A stretch of DNA of 24,983 nucleotides from CAG-791 sp045546175 (GCA_045546175.1 JAZQCI010000015.1:1-24983), one strand, 5' to 3'; shown: positions 1 through 8,836, counted from the stretch's first letter. Numbers and translations are program-made. The notes: generated by a model not told the origin, from the sequence alone.

Positions 1-1312
1 CTATGGACAGGCCAAGGCCTGTCCCTTTTTTGTCTTTGCCGCGGGACAGGTCGGTCTTGTAAAAGCGCTCCCAGATCTGATTCTGGTCTTCTTTGGGAAT
101 GCCGATTCCGTTGTCCTTGACGCTGACGAAGACTTTGCCGCCCTTTTCCGTGGTCTCAATTTCGATCACTGAGCCGCTTCCGCTGAATTTGATCGCGTTG
201 TCGACGAGGTTGTAGAGGACCTGCTGTATTTTGTCCATGTCGGCGTGGACGTAGAGAACATCGCCGGACAGGATCAGGCGGATCCGAATGCTTTTGCTGC
301 GGCAGACCTGCTCGAAAGAGGCGCTGACCTTGCGGATGACGTCGTTGATGTTCCAGTCTGTCATGTGCAGGAGCATGCCCTTGGTGTTGAGATTGTTGAG
401 CGTCAGGAGGCTGTTGGTCAGCTTGGTCAGGCGCTCTGTCTCATTGAGGACGACGCCCAGATAATGCTCGTGCATTTCGGGAGGGATGGTCCCGTCCAGC
501 ATGGCTTCCAGAAAGCCTCTGATCGAAGTCAGGGGAGAACGGAAGTCGTGGGAGACATTGGCGATGAACTTTTTCTGGTCATCCTCCGAGTTTGCCACCG
601 TCTGGGCCATGTAGCGGACCGAAGCCGCCAGGTACCCCATCTCGTCTTCACCTTCCACGTTCAGTTCATAGTGCATGTTGCCGGAGGCGTACTGCTCGGT
701 CGCCGCGATGATCTTGCGCAGCGGGCGGTAGACCACTTCCGTGAAGAAGATCAGGATGATAAGGGAGAGGAAAAGGATCACGATGAGCATCAGATAGGAG
801 ATGTTCAGCATGCTGTTGGCCTCTTCGTCGATCCCTGAGGCGGCAGTGTGGATGATCACGTAGCCTCTGGTCTTGTAGTTGTTGATGATCGGCGCGATCA
901 CGCTCACCTTTTCTTCTTCGAAGGAGTTAAAAAAAGTGCCTCTGGTGTAGTAGCTCTCCTTTGTGACGGTCGGATCGAACCCTTCCACTATGATTTCCTG
1001 CTCGGGATCGGGCGCGTTTGCGGAGTTGACGACCATGCGGCCGGAAGGATTGATGATCCAGATCTCGGTGTCCATGAAGTAGGACAGAGCTTCCATCTGT
1101 TTCTGCACGGTGTCCAGAGAGATCTCTGAATTGTACAGGTCCACGGCGTAAGTGTCCGCGATTCTGGCCGCTTCCCGGTACATGTTCCCGGATGTCTGCC
1201 GCAGGCAGTACTCGTAGGTGAGCCTGGAGACAAAGGTCGCCACGGTGACAAAGCCGAAGAAGGCGAACAAAATATAGGCCAATATGAACTTCAGATACAG
1301 TGTTTTTCTCAT
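1..1312 (-). CDS. Sensor histidine kinase of a two-component system (3' end beyond the window)
   Basis: This membrane histidine kinase senses an unknown signal and should phosphorylate the response regulator encoded just upstream. Translating the minus strand from ATG at 1312 gives MRKTLYLKFILAYILFAFFG, a first membrane segment. An extracellular sensor region follows, then a second membrane segment (about residues 165-190), a HAMP-like linker, the HisKA box FIANVSHDFRSPLTS with the phospho-accepting His, an N box with DNAIKFS, a G1 box DNGIGIP, and GTGLGLSI at the very edge. The ATPase domain is therefore nearly complete and only the last few tens of residues are missing. The start lies 7 bases after the regulator's stop codon, so the two are cotranscribed. 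The ligand cannot be told from the sequence. Confidence 0.93.
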   Translation of the reverse strand, partial: MRKTLYLKFILAYILFAFFGFVTVATFVSRLTYEYCLRQTSGNMYREAARIADTYAVDLYNSEISLDTVQKQMEALSYFMDTEIWIINPSGRMVVNSANAPDPEQEIIVEGFDPTVTKESYYTRGTFFNSFEEEKVSVIAPIINNYKTRGYVIIHTAASGIDEEANSMLNISYLMLIVILFLSLIILIFFTEVVYRPLRKIIAATEQYASGNMHYELNVEGEDEMGYLAASVRYMAQTVANSEDDQKKFIANVSHDFRSPLTSIRGFLEAMLDGTIPPEMHEHYLGVVLNETERLTKLTNSLLTLNNLNTKGMLLHMTDWNINDVIRKVSASFEQVCRSKSIRIRLILSGDVLYVHADMDKIQQVLYNLVDNAIKFSGSGSVIEIETTEKGGKVFVSVKDNGIGIPKEDQNQIWERFYKTDLSRGKDKKGTGLGLSI

Positions 1313-1319
1313 TTGGTTT

Positions 1320-2036
1320 CTATTTTGCCCTCGGAGTGGTCTCAAACTTGTAGCCGATGCCCCAGATCGTGGCGATTCTCCACCCGTCGTGGTCATGGAT
1401 CTTCTCGCGGATCCGCTTGATGTGAACGTCTACGGTTCTTGTATCCCCCACATATTCATAGCCCCAGATCCGATCCAGGAGCTGCTCTCTCGTGAAGACG
1501 CGGTTGGGACTTGCGGCGAGGCAGTAGAGGAGTTCCAGCTCCTTGGGCGGCATGTCGATCTGCTCGCCCATGTAAGTGACGGAGTAATTGGTAAGGTTGA
1601 TCGTGAGATCGGGGTAGCTGACTATTTTGTCGTCGGAATCGGCGGGCTGCGCTGCAGTCTTCTTGTTGTATCTGCGAAGGACCGCCTTGACTCTCGCCAC
1701 GAGCTCCTTGGAATCGAAGGGCTTCTGCATATAGTCGTCGGCACCCATCTCAAGGCCCAGCACCTTGTCGAAGATCTCGCCCTTGGCGGAGAGCATGATG
1801 ATCGGCGTATCTCTTGAGGAACGAACCTCCCGGCAGACCTGATAGCCGTCCATGCCCGGGAGCATGAGGTCGAGCAGGATCAGGTCGGGCTCAAAAGATT
1901 CTACTGCCGCGAGGGCTTCCTCCCCGTCTCCCACGATCCTTGTCTCGTAGAATTCTTTCATCAGATAGAGACTGATGAGCTCTGCAATATTGGAATCGTC
2001 GTCGACGATCAGTATTTTCTGTCTGGCAGCAGCCAT
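1320..2036 (-). CDS. OmpR/PhoB-family response regulator
   Basis: A 238-residue DNA-binding response regulator, the normal size for the family. The receiver domain (about 7-120) has the acidic pocket DDD near residues 12-14, the phospho-accepting Asp in LILLDLMLPGMDG, the switch Ser in IIMLSAKG and the conserved Lys in MQKPFD. The C-terminal winged helix (about 138-232) carries PPKELELLYCLA, the recognition-helix region VFTREQLLDRIWGYEYVGDTRTVDVHI and the wing WGIGYKF. Its ribosome site, AAGGAGG, lies in the 25-base gap after mutS2. It is followed by the kinase gene, so mutS2, regulator and kinase probably share a transcript. The regulon is unknown. Confidence 0.95.
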   Translation of the reverse strand: MAAARQKILIVDDDSNIAELISLYLMKEFYETRIVGDGEEALAAVESFEPDLILLDLMLPGMDGYQVCREVRSSRDTPIIMLSAKGEIFDKVLGLEMGADDYMQKPFDSKELVARVKAVLRRYNKKTAAQPADSDDKIVSYPDLTINLTNYSVTYMGEQIDMPPKELELLYCLAASPNRVFTREQLLDRIWGYEYVGDTRTVDVHIKRIREKIHDHDGWRIATIWGIGYKFETTPRAK

Positions 2037-2061
2037 GGATAGTGCCTCCTTGTTCTATTTG

Positions 2062-4521
2062 TCATTGAAGTGTTACGATCGTGACGCCTGCGTCACCTTC
2101 GCCGAAGTCGCCCAGCCGGTAGTTCTTGACCCATTTCTGCTTGCGCAAATAGTTGTGGACAGCTTTGCGAAGCGCCCCCGTTCCCTTGCCGTGTACGATG
2201 CGCACACTGGAGAGATGGGACATTCTGGCGTCATCGAGATATTTGTCCAGCTCGTTTAAAGCTTCGTCCGTCGTCTTGCCCAGAAGGTTGAGCTCCGGAG
2301 AAATGGACTGATTTCTGGAAAAATCGAGATTTCGCTGTTTGTTTCCCGCGCCGCCCGCATTCTCGAAGGCCTTCTTCATGCTGCTTCGGGAGCCGCTGCG
2401 AACGGGATTGCCGTAAGCGTCCTCCTCAATGATCATAAGATCACTGACGGCGACCTTGGAATTCATGATACCGCAGCGGACGGATACTTTTCCGCTTGAA
2501 TCCGGGAGCGCCGTGACAACGCCCGTAAGACCCATGGACAGGACCTTGACTTTGTCCCCGACATGCAGGTCGGAGGCCTTGATCCTGTTCACCGGCTGCT
2601 GCTCCTGCGGGCGGCTGAGTTTTTCATTCTTCTTGGATACCTGCTCGCGCAGGGCGCTCCGGGTCCTCTCCATGGAGGCCATATCGCCGCCCCGTCCGGT
2701 CTTTCGCAGCTCGGAGATCGCCCGGTCGGCTTTTTTCTTGGCGTCCGCAAGGATATCCCGCGCCTCCTCGTTGGCCTTCTCAAGGATCTTGTCCCGGCGC
2801 TCATCGAGGAGCTTTTCTTTATTTCGGATCTGTTTCTGTTCCCTGGCGATGGATTCCCTCATAGCGGCGATCTCTTCCTGATCCCGCTGTATTTTGATCC
2901 GTTTTTCCTCCAGATCGGCCAGGATGTCCTCCATGTTCTGCGTCTCCTGGCTGAGCTGATCGCGGGCCGCGTCGATGATCTCGTCGGGCAGCCCGAGTTT
3001 CTTGGAGATCGCGAAAGCATTGGACTTTCCGGGCACGCCGATCAGCAGGCGGTAGGTGGGCTGCAGCGTCTCCACGTTGAATTCGCAGCTGGCGTTTGTG
3101 ACGCCCGGCGTGTTCATCGCGTATACCTTGAGTTCGCTGTAGTGGGTCGTCGCCACGGCGCGGATCCCCCGCTCATGCAGATAGTTCAAAATAGAGATGG
3201 CCAGGGCCGCTCCCTCCGTGGGATCCGTTCCTGCGCCCAGCTCATCGAAGAGGCACAGGCAGTTTTCATCCACATCCTTCAGAATGTCCACGATGGTGGT
3301 CATGTGGGAGGAGAAGGTGGACAGGCTCTGCTCGATGCTCTGCTCGTCGCCGATATCCGCGAAGACATCGGTAAAGAGGGCGATTTCGCTCCGGTCGCCG
3401 GCCGGAATGTGAAGGCCCGCCATTCCCATCAGCTCGAAGAGGCCGATCGTCTTGAGCGTGACCGTCTTGCCGCCGGTGTTGGGACCGGTGATAACGATGA
3501 GATCATAGTCTTCGCCCAGCACCAGGTCGATGGGCACTACTTTCTTCTTGTCGATGAGAGGGTGGCGCCCTTTGTTGATCCGGATGACTTTCCGGTTGTT
3601 CAAGAGCGGCATGGTGGCGTTCTGGGCGAGCGCCAGCTTGGCCTTGGCAAAGACAAAGTCGAGTTTCGTCATGTTGGTCGAATTGTCTTTGAGGGCCATG
3701 AGATTGTCGGCCGCCTCCGCGGACAGGGAGGCCAGGACTTTCTCAATCTCTTCCTTCTCCTGGAGCGTGAGCTCGCGGATCTGGTTGTTGAGGCTGACAA
3801 TGGCAGCGGGTTCAATAAACAAGGTGGAGCCGCTGGCACTCTGGTCGTGCACGATGCCCTGCACCTGGTTCTTGTACTCGGATTTGATGGGGATGCAGTA
3901 GCGGTTTCCGCGCATGGTAATGACACTGTCCTGCAGATAGGGAGCCAGCGTCACATTTACCATCTTGTTGAGCTGCTGGTGGATCCTGCCGCTGGCCTGG
4001 CTGATCTCCCGGCGGACTCTTCGAAGGCCGGGACTGGCCTCGTCGGCGATGTCCTCTTCGGAGAGAATGCAGCGGTTGATCTCTTTGGACAGGCTCTTCA
4101 AAGGATAGAGACAGTCGAAAAGGTCGAAGAGGATGTTGTCCTCGGGCCGGATCTGCTCACTATTTCCGAGGGCGGAGACGCCTCTTCCGCCGGACTCGGT
4201 CGTTCCGTATTCCTGCACGCGGGCCACATTGTCCAAAAAAGAGGCCAGATGAAGGAGCTCCGCCGCCGTAAGCGTACTTCCGATGGACAGGGCTCCGAAG
4301 GTATAGCCGAAGTCTCTGTTGGAGCCGAAATTAATATTTCCCTTCCGGATCAGGAGTTGGAGCGCCGCGTCCGTCTCCTCCTGCGCCAGCCGAATGTCCG
4401 GCAGGTTGTCCATGGGCCGCAGATCTCTGCAGAGTGCCTTGGCGGGGGCGGAATTGGCATTTTCCGTCAGCTGGTCGATTATTTTATTATATTCAACGAT
4501 GCGAAGTACTTTTTCATTCAT
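2062..4521 (-). CDS. mutS2: MutS2 ATPase/endonuclease with C-terminal Smr domain
   Basis: MutS2 is a MutS-like ABC ATPase. In Bacillus it is known to act on stalled or collided ribosomes, and in other species it has been linked to suppression of recombination. The 819-residue product has the MutS core and clamp, Walker A TGPNTGGKT at about 345-353, the signature and Walker B region CLCLFDELGAGTDPTEGAAL, a long charged coiled coil after the ATPase, a small beta domain (VGDKVKVLSMGLTGVV), and a C-terminal Smr domain (about 735-819) with VRIVHGKGTGALR. I chose the start at 4521 (MNEKVLRIVEYNK), which has CAGGAGA about 10 bases upstream. A longer frame from 4605 adds 28 unconserved-looking residues that overlap the promoter. 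It heads the minus-strand transcript. Confidence 0.95.
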   Translation of the reverse strand: MNEKVLRIVEYNKIIDQLTENANSAPAKALCRDLRPMDNLPDIRLAQEETDAALQLLIRKGNINFGSNRDFGYTFGALSIGSTLTAAELLHLASFLDNVARVQEYGTTESGGRGVSALGNSEQIRPEDNILFDLFDCLYPLKSLSKEINRCILSEEDIADEASPGLRRVRREISQASGRIHQQLNKMVNVTLAPYLQDSVITMRGNRYCIPIKSEYKNQVQGIVHDQSASGSTLFIEPAAIVSLNNQIRELTLQEKEEIEKVLASLSAEAADNLMALKDNSTNMTKLDFVFAKAKLALAQNATMPLLNNRKVIRINKGRHPLIDKKKVVPIDLVLGEDYDLIVITGPNTGGKTVTLKTIGLFELMGMAGLHIPAGDRSEIALFTDVFADIGDEQSIEQSLSTFSSHMTTIVDILKDVDENCLCLFDELGAGTDPTEGAALAISILNYLHERGIRAVATTHYSELKVYAMNTPGVTNASCEFNVETLQPTYRLLIGVPGKSNAFAISKKLGLPDEIIDAARDQLSQETQNMEDILADLEEKRIKIQRDQEEIAAMRESIAREQKQIRNKEKLLDERRDKILEKANEEARDILADAKKKADRAISELRKTGRGGDMASMERTRSALREQVSKKNEKLSRPQEQQPVNRIKASDLHVGDKVKVLSMGLTGVVTALPDSSGKVSVRCGIMNSKVAVSDLMIIEEDAYGNPVRSGSRSSMKKAFENAGGAGNKQRNLDFSRNQSISPELNLLGKTTDEALNELDKYLDDARMSHLSSVRIVHGKGTGALRKAVHNYLRKQKWVKNYRLGDFGEGDAGVTIVTLQ

Positions 4522-4593
4522 GGGATCACAAATCTCCTGATTGGGTAATGTATATGCGAAGGCACGCGGTGCATGTCTTGATTCCATGGGGAT

Positions 4594-4602
4594 AGTATAA
4601 CA
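4594..4602 (-). promoter_or_regulatory. Extended -10 promoter for mutS2
   Basis: Read on the minus strand this is TGTTATACT, an extended -10 box (TG-N-TATAAT type), about 75 bases upstream of the mutS2 ATG. The matching -35 position is A/T-rich and poor, which extended -10 promoters tolerate. It is back to back with the plus-strand promoter at 4635-4664. Confidence 0.55.
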
Positions 4603-4634
4603 CATTCGTGATAATTACATTAATTCTAATAACA

Positions 4635-4664
4635 TTGTTGATAATGGGTACTTCGGGGTATACT
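4635..4664 (+). promoter_or_regulatory. Sigma-A-like promoter for the HtrA-like gene
   Basis: TTGTTG at 4635-4640 and TATACT at 4659-4664 are separated by 18 bases, about 30 bases before the start codon at 4694. A GAAAGGAG ribosome site follows. The short leader leaves little room for other control. Confidence 0.55.
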
Positions 4665-4693
4665 AAGACAAAGTACAAAGAAAGGAGCGATTC

Positions 4694-6082
4694 ATGGGCA
4701 GTGAAAATTCCGATCCTGCAGATCGCGGAAAAGATATAAACAAGCGTGGTCAGAATATTCAGGAAAACAGACTATCCGAAAGCGCGGGACAGGATCCGAA
4801 CATAGAGTTCGTGCAGGAGGAGATCAAAAAGCGTCCTCTCAACAGAAAGAAAATGATGCGCCGCATGATGATGACCGCCATCATGGCAGCGGTATTCGGC
4901 GCGGTGGCATGCCTCTTTTTCCTGCTGCTGGAGCCGATCTTCAACCGCATGCTCTATCCGAAGGAGACCGTGACGGGCGTCAGCTATCCCGAAGAGACGG
5001 AGACAGAGGAACTGACGCCGGAAGAGATGATCGTCAATGAAGAGGAGAAAGCGGCGACGGAGGAGCAGGAGCGGATCCGCGAGGAAGTGGAGAAAATCCT
5101 GCAGGACCGGGAACAGGGAGCAGAGGCCATCCGGGGGATGGTCGGATCTCTGCGCTCGACAGCCGGAGAGGCTCGCGCTTTTTTGGTAGATGTATCGGCA
5201 ATCTCGTCCGATACGGACTGGTTTAACGATCCCTATGAGACAAGAGGAACGGTCACGGGAATCGTCATTGCAAAGACAGATTCAGAAGTGCAGGTGCTGG
5301 TGTACGCGCCGGAGATCGACAGCGCGCAGAGCATACAGGTCACATTTGCGGACGGAGCGTCCGTAGAGGCGTCGATCCGGGCACGGGACAGAGTTTCCGG
5401 ACTTGCGGTTCTGAGCGCAGCCATTGAGAACCTGGATTCCGAGAGTAAGGACCAGATTCAGGTGGCAGAGGTGGGAACTTCCACGCAATCCGCCCTCGCG
5501 GGACAGCTTGTGATCGCGGTGGGAAGGCCCACAGGGACAAACGGAAGCATTTCCTACGGTGCCGTCACATCTGCTTCGACAAACCTGGACATCCTTGATT
5601 CGGGACTGATGCAGATCACGACAGATATCTATGGGAGCAGACAGGCGTCCGGCGTGCTTCTCAATACGGACGGACTGGTCGTCGGCGTCATCGATACCAG
5701 GCACGGCAGGCAGGACCTTCCGGGTATTCTGTGCGCGATCGGCGTCACGGAAATGAAACCTTTAATAGAAAAGTTGTCAGCGGGAGGCAAAAAATCGTAT
5801 CTTGGTGTACAATGTACAGATGTGCCGGAGGATGTCAGGGAGAGAATGAGTATTCCCGAGGGCGTCTACCTGAGTGAAGTGGCCGACGATTCCCCTGCCA
5901 TGCAGGCGGGACTGCAGAAAGGCGATGTGATCACTTCCATGGGAGGCGAAGAGGTGCATTACAGCACAACGATCTCCAGGATCCTTCTGGAAGAGGAAGC
6001 CGGCACGGAGGTCGGGGTCACGCTGATGCGTCCCAGCGGCGAGGGTTATACCGAGATGGAACTTACAGTGACGCTGGAATGA
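4694..6082 (+). CDS. Membrane-anchored HtrA-like PDZ protein lacking the catalytic triad (pseudoprotease)
   Basis: A 462-residue protein with the layout of surface HtrA/DegP proteases: a hydrophilic N-terminus, one membrane segment (about 57-79), an acidic coiled stretch (about 100-145), a trypsin-like fold (about 182-360) and one PDZ domain (about 367-460, starting YLGVQC and including SPAMQAGLQKGDVI). By alignment to the family from memory, the positions of the active His (TNNHVV), Asp (TDLAVL) and Ser (GNSGG) are occupied by Pro206 (YAPEI), Gly236 (VSGLAVL) and Ala318 (SRQASG). The surrounding fold motifs are kept (FADGASV, VIAVGRPTG, VLLNTDGLVVGV). It is therefore probably inactive as a protease and acts as a scaffold, chaperone or binder of protein C-termini outside the membrane. 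It has its own promoter and ends ahead of yhaM. Confidence 0.9.
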   Translation: MGSENSDPADRGKDINKRGQNIQENRLSESAGQDPNIEFVQEEIKKRPLNRKKMMRRMMMTAIMAAVFGAVACLFFLLLEPIFNRMLYPKETVTGVSYPEETETEELTPEEMIVNEEEKAATEEQERIREEVEKILQDREQGAEAIRGMVGSLRSTAGEARAFLVDVSAISSDTDWFNDPYETRGTVTGIVIAKTDSEVQVLVYAPEIDSAQSIQVTFADGASVEASIRARDRVSGLAVLSAAIENLDSESKDQIQVAEVGTSTQSALAGQLVIAVGRPTGTNGSISYGAVTSASTNLDILDSGLMQITTDIYGSRQASGVLLNTDGLVVGVIDTRHGRQDLPGILCAIGVTEMKPLIEKLSAGGKKSYLGVQCTDVPEDVRERMSIPEGVYLSEVADDSPAMQAGLQKGDVITSMGGEEVHYSTTISRILLEEEAGTEVGVTLMRPSGEGYTEMELTVTLE

Positions 6083-6084
6083 TG

Positions 6085-6093
6085 TGGTATACT
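6085..6093 (+). promoter_or_regulatory. Extended -10 promoter candidate before yhaM
   Basis: TGGTATACT matches an extended -10 box and begins 3 bases after the HtrA-like stop codon. There is no good -35 at 17 bases; TTACAG lies 19 bases upstream. It would give yhaM and the methyltransferase a transcript starting near 6100, with a leader of about 110 bases that contains the small frame at 6139-6186. Confidence 0.4.
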
Positions 6094-6138
6094 GGGAAAG
6101 CTGATACGGGTTCGCTGCCTTTACAGGAGGTCTGTTCT

Positions 6139-6186
6139 ATGAGCCCCGGTCCTGAACCGGCAGACAGCACGGATGTGAACAAATAA
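6139..6186 (+). CDS. Possible 15-residue leader peptide upstream of yhaM
   Basis: A short frame encoding MSPGPEPADSTDVNK starts 8 bases after a perfect AGGAGG ribosome site and stops 27 bases before yhaM. A weak dyad (CCGGTCCTGAACCGG) lies inside it. It could be a translated leader that affects yhaM expression, or a chance frame behind a strong Shine-Dalgarno sequence. The peptide has no recognisable motif. Confidence 0.3.
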   Translation: MSPGPEPADSTDVNK

Positions 6187-6213
6187 ACTTTAGAAACGAG
6201 GAAGAACAAAAGA

Positions 6214-7158
6214 ATGCGATATATTCAGGAACTGAGAGACGGAAGCAGTGTCAAGGACATCTACCTGTGCAAGAAAAGGATGGCTCTTGTCACCAAAAAC
6301 GGCAAGAATTACGAGAGCCTTACGCTGCAGGACAAGACCGGCACGATCGACGCCAAGATCTGGGATCCCAACAGCATGGGAATCGGCGAGTTCGAGGAAC
6401 TCGACTACGTGGATATCACGGGCGACGTCGTCTCCTTCCAGGGCCATCTCCAGCTCAATATTAAGAGAGCTCGCAAATGCCGCGAAGGGGAATACAATCC
6501 GTCGGATTACGTACCGGTCTCCGATAAAAATATAGATGATATGATGGGCGCCATCGGCAAATACATCGACAGCGTAAAAAATGAATACCTGCAGGCCCTT
6601 CTCAAGGCGTTTTTCGTGGAGGACGAGCAGTTCATCGAGGACTTCCGCATGTCATCCGCAGCCAAGAGCGTGCACCACAGCTTTGTCGGCGGCCTTGCGG
6701 AGCACACGCTGGGCGTGACCAACCTGTGCCATTTCTTCTGCAGAAATTATCCCTATCTGAAGAGAGATCTGCTGATCACGGTGGCTCTTCTGCACGATAT
6801 CGGTAAGACCAGGGAACTCTCCAGGTTTCCCCGCAACGATTACACGGAGGCGGGCCAGTTCATCGGGCATATCATCATCGGCGTGCAGATGATCGATGAG
6901 AAGATTAAAGATATTCCGGGATTCCCGGAGCTTCTGGCAAATGAGGTGCGGCACTGTATTTTGGCCCATCACGGGGAGCTCGAGTACGGTTCTCCCAAGA
7001 AACCGGCCATTGCGGAAGCACTGGCACTGAACTTTGCGGACAATACGGACGCCAAGCTGGAGATCTTCAAGGAAGCGCTGCAGGCGGGGCAGCCGGACGC
7101 GGGCTGGATCGGCTATCAGGGACTGCTGGAGTCCAATATCAGAAGAACGGAATTATAA
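6214..7158 (+). CDS. yhaM: 3'-5' exoribonuclease YhaM family (OB fold plus HD domain)
   Basis: YhaM is a cytoplasmic 3'-to-5' exoribonuclease that trims a few nucleotides from RNA ends in Firmicutes. The 314-residue product is close to the Bacillus length. The N-terminal OB fold (about 10-90) includes ALVTKNGKNYESLTLQDKTG and IDAKIWDP. The metal-binding HD domain (about 150-290) shows SVHHSFVGGLAEHT, ALLHDIGKTRE (the HD pair at 194-195), ILAHHGELEYG and a later conserved Asp in NFADNTDAK. All metal ligands expected of the family appear intact. The methyltransferase gene follows after 17 bases, so both are probably on one RNA-metabolism transcript. Confidence 0.94.
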   Translation: MRYIQELRDGSSVKDIYLCKKRMALVTKNGKNYESLTLQDKTGTIDAKIWDPNSMGIGEFEELDYVDITGDVVSFQGHLQLNIKRARKCREGEYNPSDYVPVSDKNIDDMMGAIGKYIDSVKNEYLQALLKAFFVEDEQFIEDFRMSSAAKSVHHSFVGGLAEHTLGVTNLCHFFCRNYPYLKRDLLITVALLHDIGKTRELSRFPRNDYTEAGQFIGHIIIGVQMIDEKIKDIPGFPELLANEVRHCILAHHGELEYGSPKKPAIAEALALNFADNTDAKLEIFKEALQAGQPDAGWIGYQGLLESNIRRTEL

Positions 7159-7175
7159 CATAAGAGGGCCATCCT

Positions 7176-8735
7176 ATGGCAGGAAAAAAGAATAAGATTG
7201 CGGAATATCGCAAAGGACAGGAAATTAAAGTCCACATTATCGATATCGGAATGAGAGGCGAGGGAATAGGAAAGCTGGAAGACGGATACACCGTCTTTAT
7301 CAAGGACGCCGTGATCGGGGACTATGTCCGCGCGAGCATCATGAAAGCGAATAAATCTTACGCCTATGCGCATCTGGAACAGATTTTACAGGCTTCACCC
7401 CACAGGGTGGAGCCTCTTTGTCCTGTCGCGAGGCAGTGCGGCGGCTGCCAGCTGCAGGCCATGTCCTACGAGCAGGAGCTTGTCTACAAAGAGAACAAAG
7501 TCCGCGCGGACCTCGTCCGGATCGGCGGATTCTCAGAAGAAGAGATCGACGCCGTGATGGAGCCGATCGTCGGCATGCAGGATAACCCGAAAGGACCTTG
7601 GAGATACCGCAATAAGGCGCAGGTTCCTGTGGGATACAGCGGCGGTGCGAAGAACAGTTCGGGGAGCAATCGAGGTGGTCGCAAGGGTGCCGCGAGGGGC
7701 GGCAGCAAAGGCGGTTCCGGCAGAGTCGTGGCGGGTTTCTACGCCGGCCATACGCACTCGATCATTCCCATGACAGACTGCATGCTCGGAGAGGAGATCA
7801 ACAAAGAGATCATAGACCGGGTATTGACTTATATGGAGATCCATCGGGTACCGGCTTATGACGAGGAGTCCGGAAAAGGGCTGGTTCGCCATATTTTGAT
7901 CCGAAGCGGGAAGTTCAGCGGGCAGATCATGGTCTGCCTTGTGGTGAACGGAGACAGTCTGCCTTACGAAGCCGATCTGGTGGAGTTTTTGACCGGTGTG
8001 CCGGGCATGAAGTCGATCGTTCTTAACACGAACACAGAGCGCACAAATGTGATCCTGGGACGGAAACTGCGAACTTTGTGGGGAAGCGATGAGATTGAGG
8101 ATACGCTGCACGCCTACGATCTGTCGGAGGACGGGGCTTTTGTGCCCGCCGAGGAAGCGGTCACATTCCGGATTTCCCCGCTCTCGTTCTATCAGGTCAA
8201 TCCAGAGCAGACACAGAAGCTGTATAGCCTTGCCATGAATTATGCCGGGCTCACCGGTAAGGAAACCGTGTGGGATCTTTACTGCGGAGTCGGGACAATT
8301 TCTCTGTTCATGGCGCGCAGGGCGGGAAAAGTCTTCGGCGTAGAGATCATTCCCGAGGCGATTGAGAACGCAAAAGCCAACGCGAAGAGAAATGGAATCG
8401 AGAATGCGGAATTCTATGTAGGAAAGGCGGAGGAAGTGCTGCCGGCCTATGTGGAAAATTGTAAAAAAGCCGAAGAGGATCCGGGAATCGATGTAATCTG
8501 CGTGGATCCGCCCCGAAAAGGGTGCGACAGCAAGTGTCTGGAGACGATTCTGGAGATTCAGCCGGAGAGAGTTGTGTATGTGAGCTGCGATCCGGCGACG
8601 CTTGCCAGGGATCTCAGGATTTTGGCGGACGGAGGGTACAGGCTGCGGAAGGTGCGGCCGGTGGATCAGTTTGGGCATACGGTGCATGTCGAGACCGTCT
8701 GTCTACTAACACATAATATGGTATCAACGGAATGA
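7176..8735 (+). CDS. rlmD: 23S rRNA (uracil-C5)-methyltransferase, RlmD/RlmCD type, with an RGG-like insertion
   Basis: A SAM-dependent methyltransferase that makes 5-methyluridine in 23S rRNA (U1939 in the E. coli RlmD; the Bacillus enzyme RlmCD also does U747). The 519 residues comprise an N-terminal TRAM domain (about 10-70), the iron-sulfur cysteines Cys82, Cys88, Cys91 and Cys202 (PVARQCGGC and MTDCM), the central domain, and a Rossmann methyltransferase with DLYCGVGTISL, VDPPRKGCD (substrate site) and the catalytic Cys in YVSCDPATLARD. The unusual part is a Gly/Ser/Arg/Lys-rich insertion at about residues 155-183, between two strands of the central domain and before the fourth cluster Cys. 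It looks like an RNA-binding RGG tail. A terminator follows the stop codon by 46 bases. Confidence 0.93.
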   Translation: MAGKKNKIAEYRKGQEIKVHIIDIGMRGEGIGKLEDGYTVFIKDAVIGDYVRASIMKANKSYAYAHLEQILQASPHRVEPLCPVARQCGGCQLQAMSYEQELVYKENKVRADLVRIGGFSEEEIDAVMEPIVGMQDNPKGPWRYRNKAQVPVGYSGGAKNSSGSNRGGRKGAARGGSKGGSGRVVAGFYAGHTHSIIPMTDCMLGEEINKEIIDRVLTYMEIHRVPAYDEESGKGLVRHILIRSGKFSGQIMVCLVVNGDSLPYEADLVEFLTGVPGMKSIVLNTNTERTNVILGRKLRTLWGSDEIEDTLHAYDLSEDGAFVPAEEAVTFRISPLSFYQVNPEQTQKLYSLAMNYAGLTGKETVWDLYCGVGTISLFMARRAGKVFGVEIIPEAIENAKANAKRNGIENAEFYVGKAEEVLPAYVENCKKAEEDPGIDVICVDPPRKGCDSKCLETILEIQPERVVYVSCDPATLARDLRILADGGYRLRKVRPVDQFGHTVHVETVCLLTHNMVSTE

Positions 8736-8781
8736 TATGACCACAAGATATAGGAAATAAGCCGTTTTTCGAGCTTTGAAG

Positions 8782-8836
8782 AGAGTTTCCGTCACCTGGA
8801 AGAGAATGTCTGCCGGGTGATGGAAACTCTTTTTTA
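8782..8836 (+). terminator. Rho-independent terminator of the yhaM-rlmD unit
   Basis: A 15-base arm beginning AGAGTTTCCGTCACC pairs with GGTGATGGAAACTCT (8816-8830) with one G-T wobble, and a T-rich run TTTTTATT follows. It marks the end of the conserved block. A frame of 83 codons starting inside the right arm is not supported. Confidence 0.9.

Noticed and set aside
2563..4548. A 661-codon open frame on the plus strand
   Set aside because: It is the complement of mutS2, has no ribosome site and no family resemblance. The minus strand encodes a complete MutS2 with all motifs.
7533..8687. A 384-codon open frame on the minus strand
   Set aside because: It is antisense to rlmD, and the composition is that of a shadow frame (rich in His, Arg and Leu).
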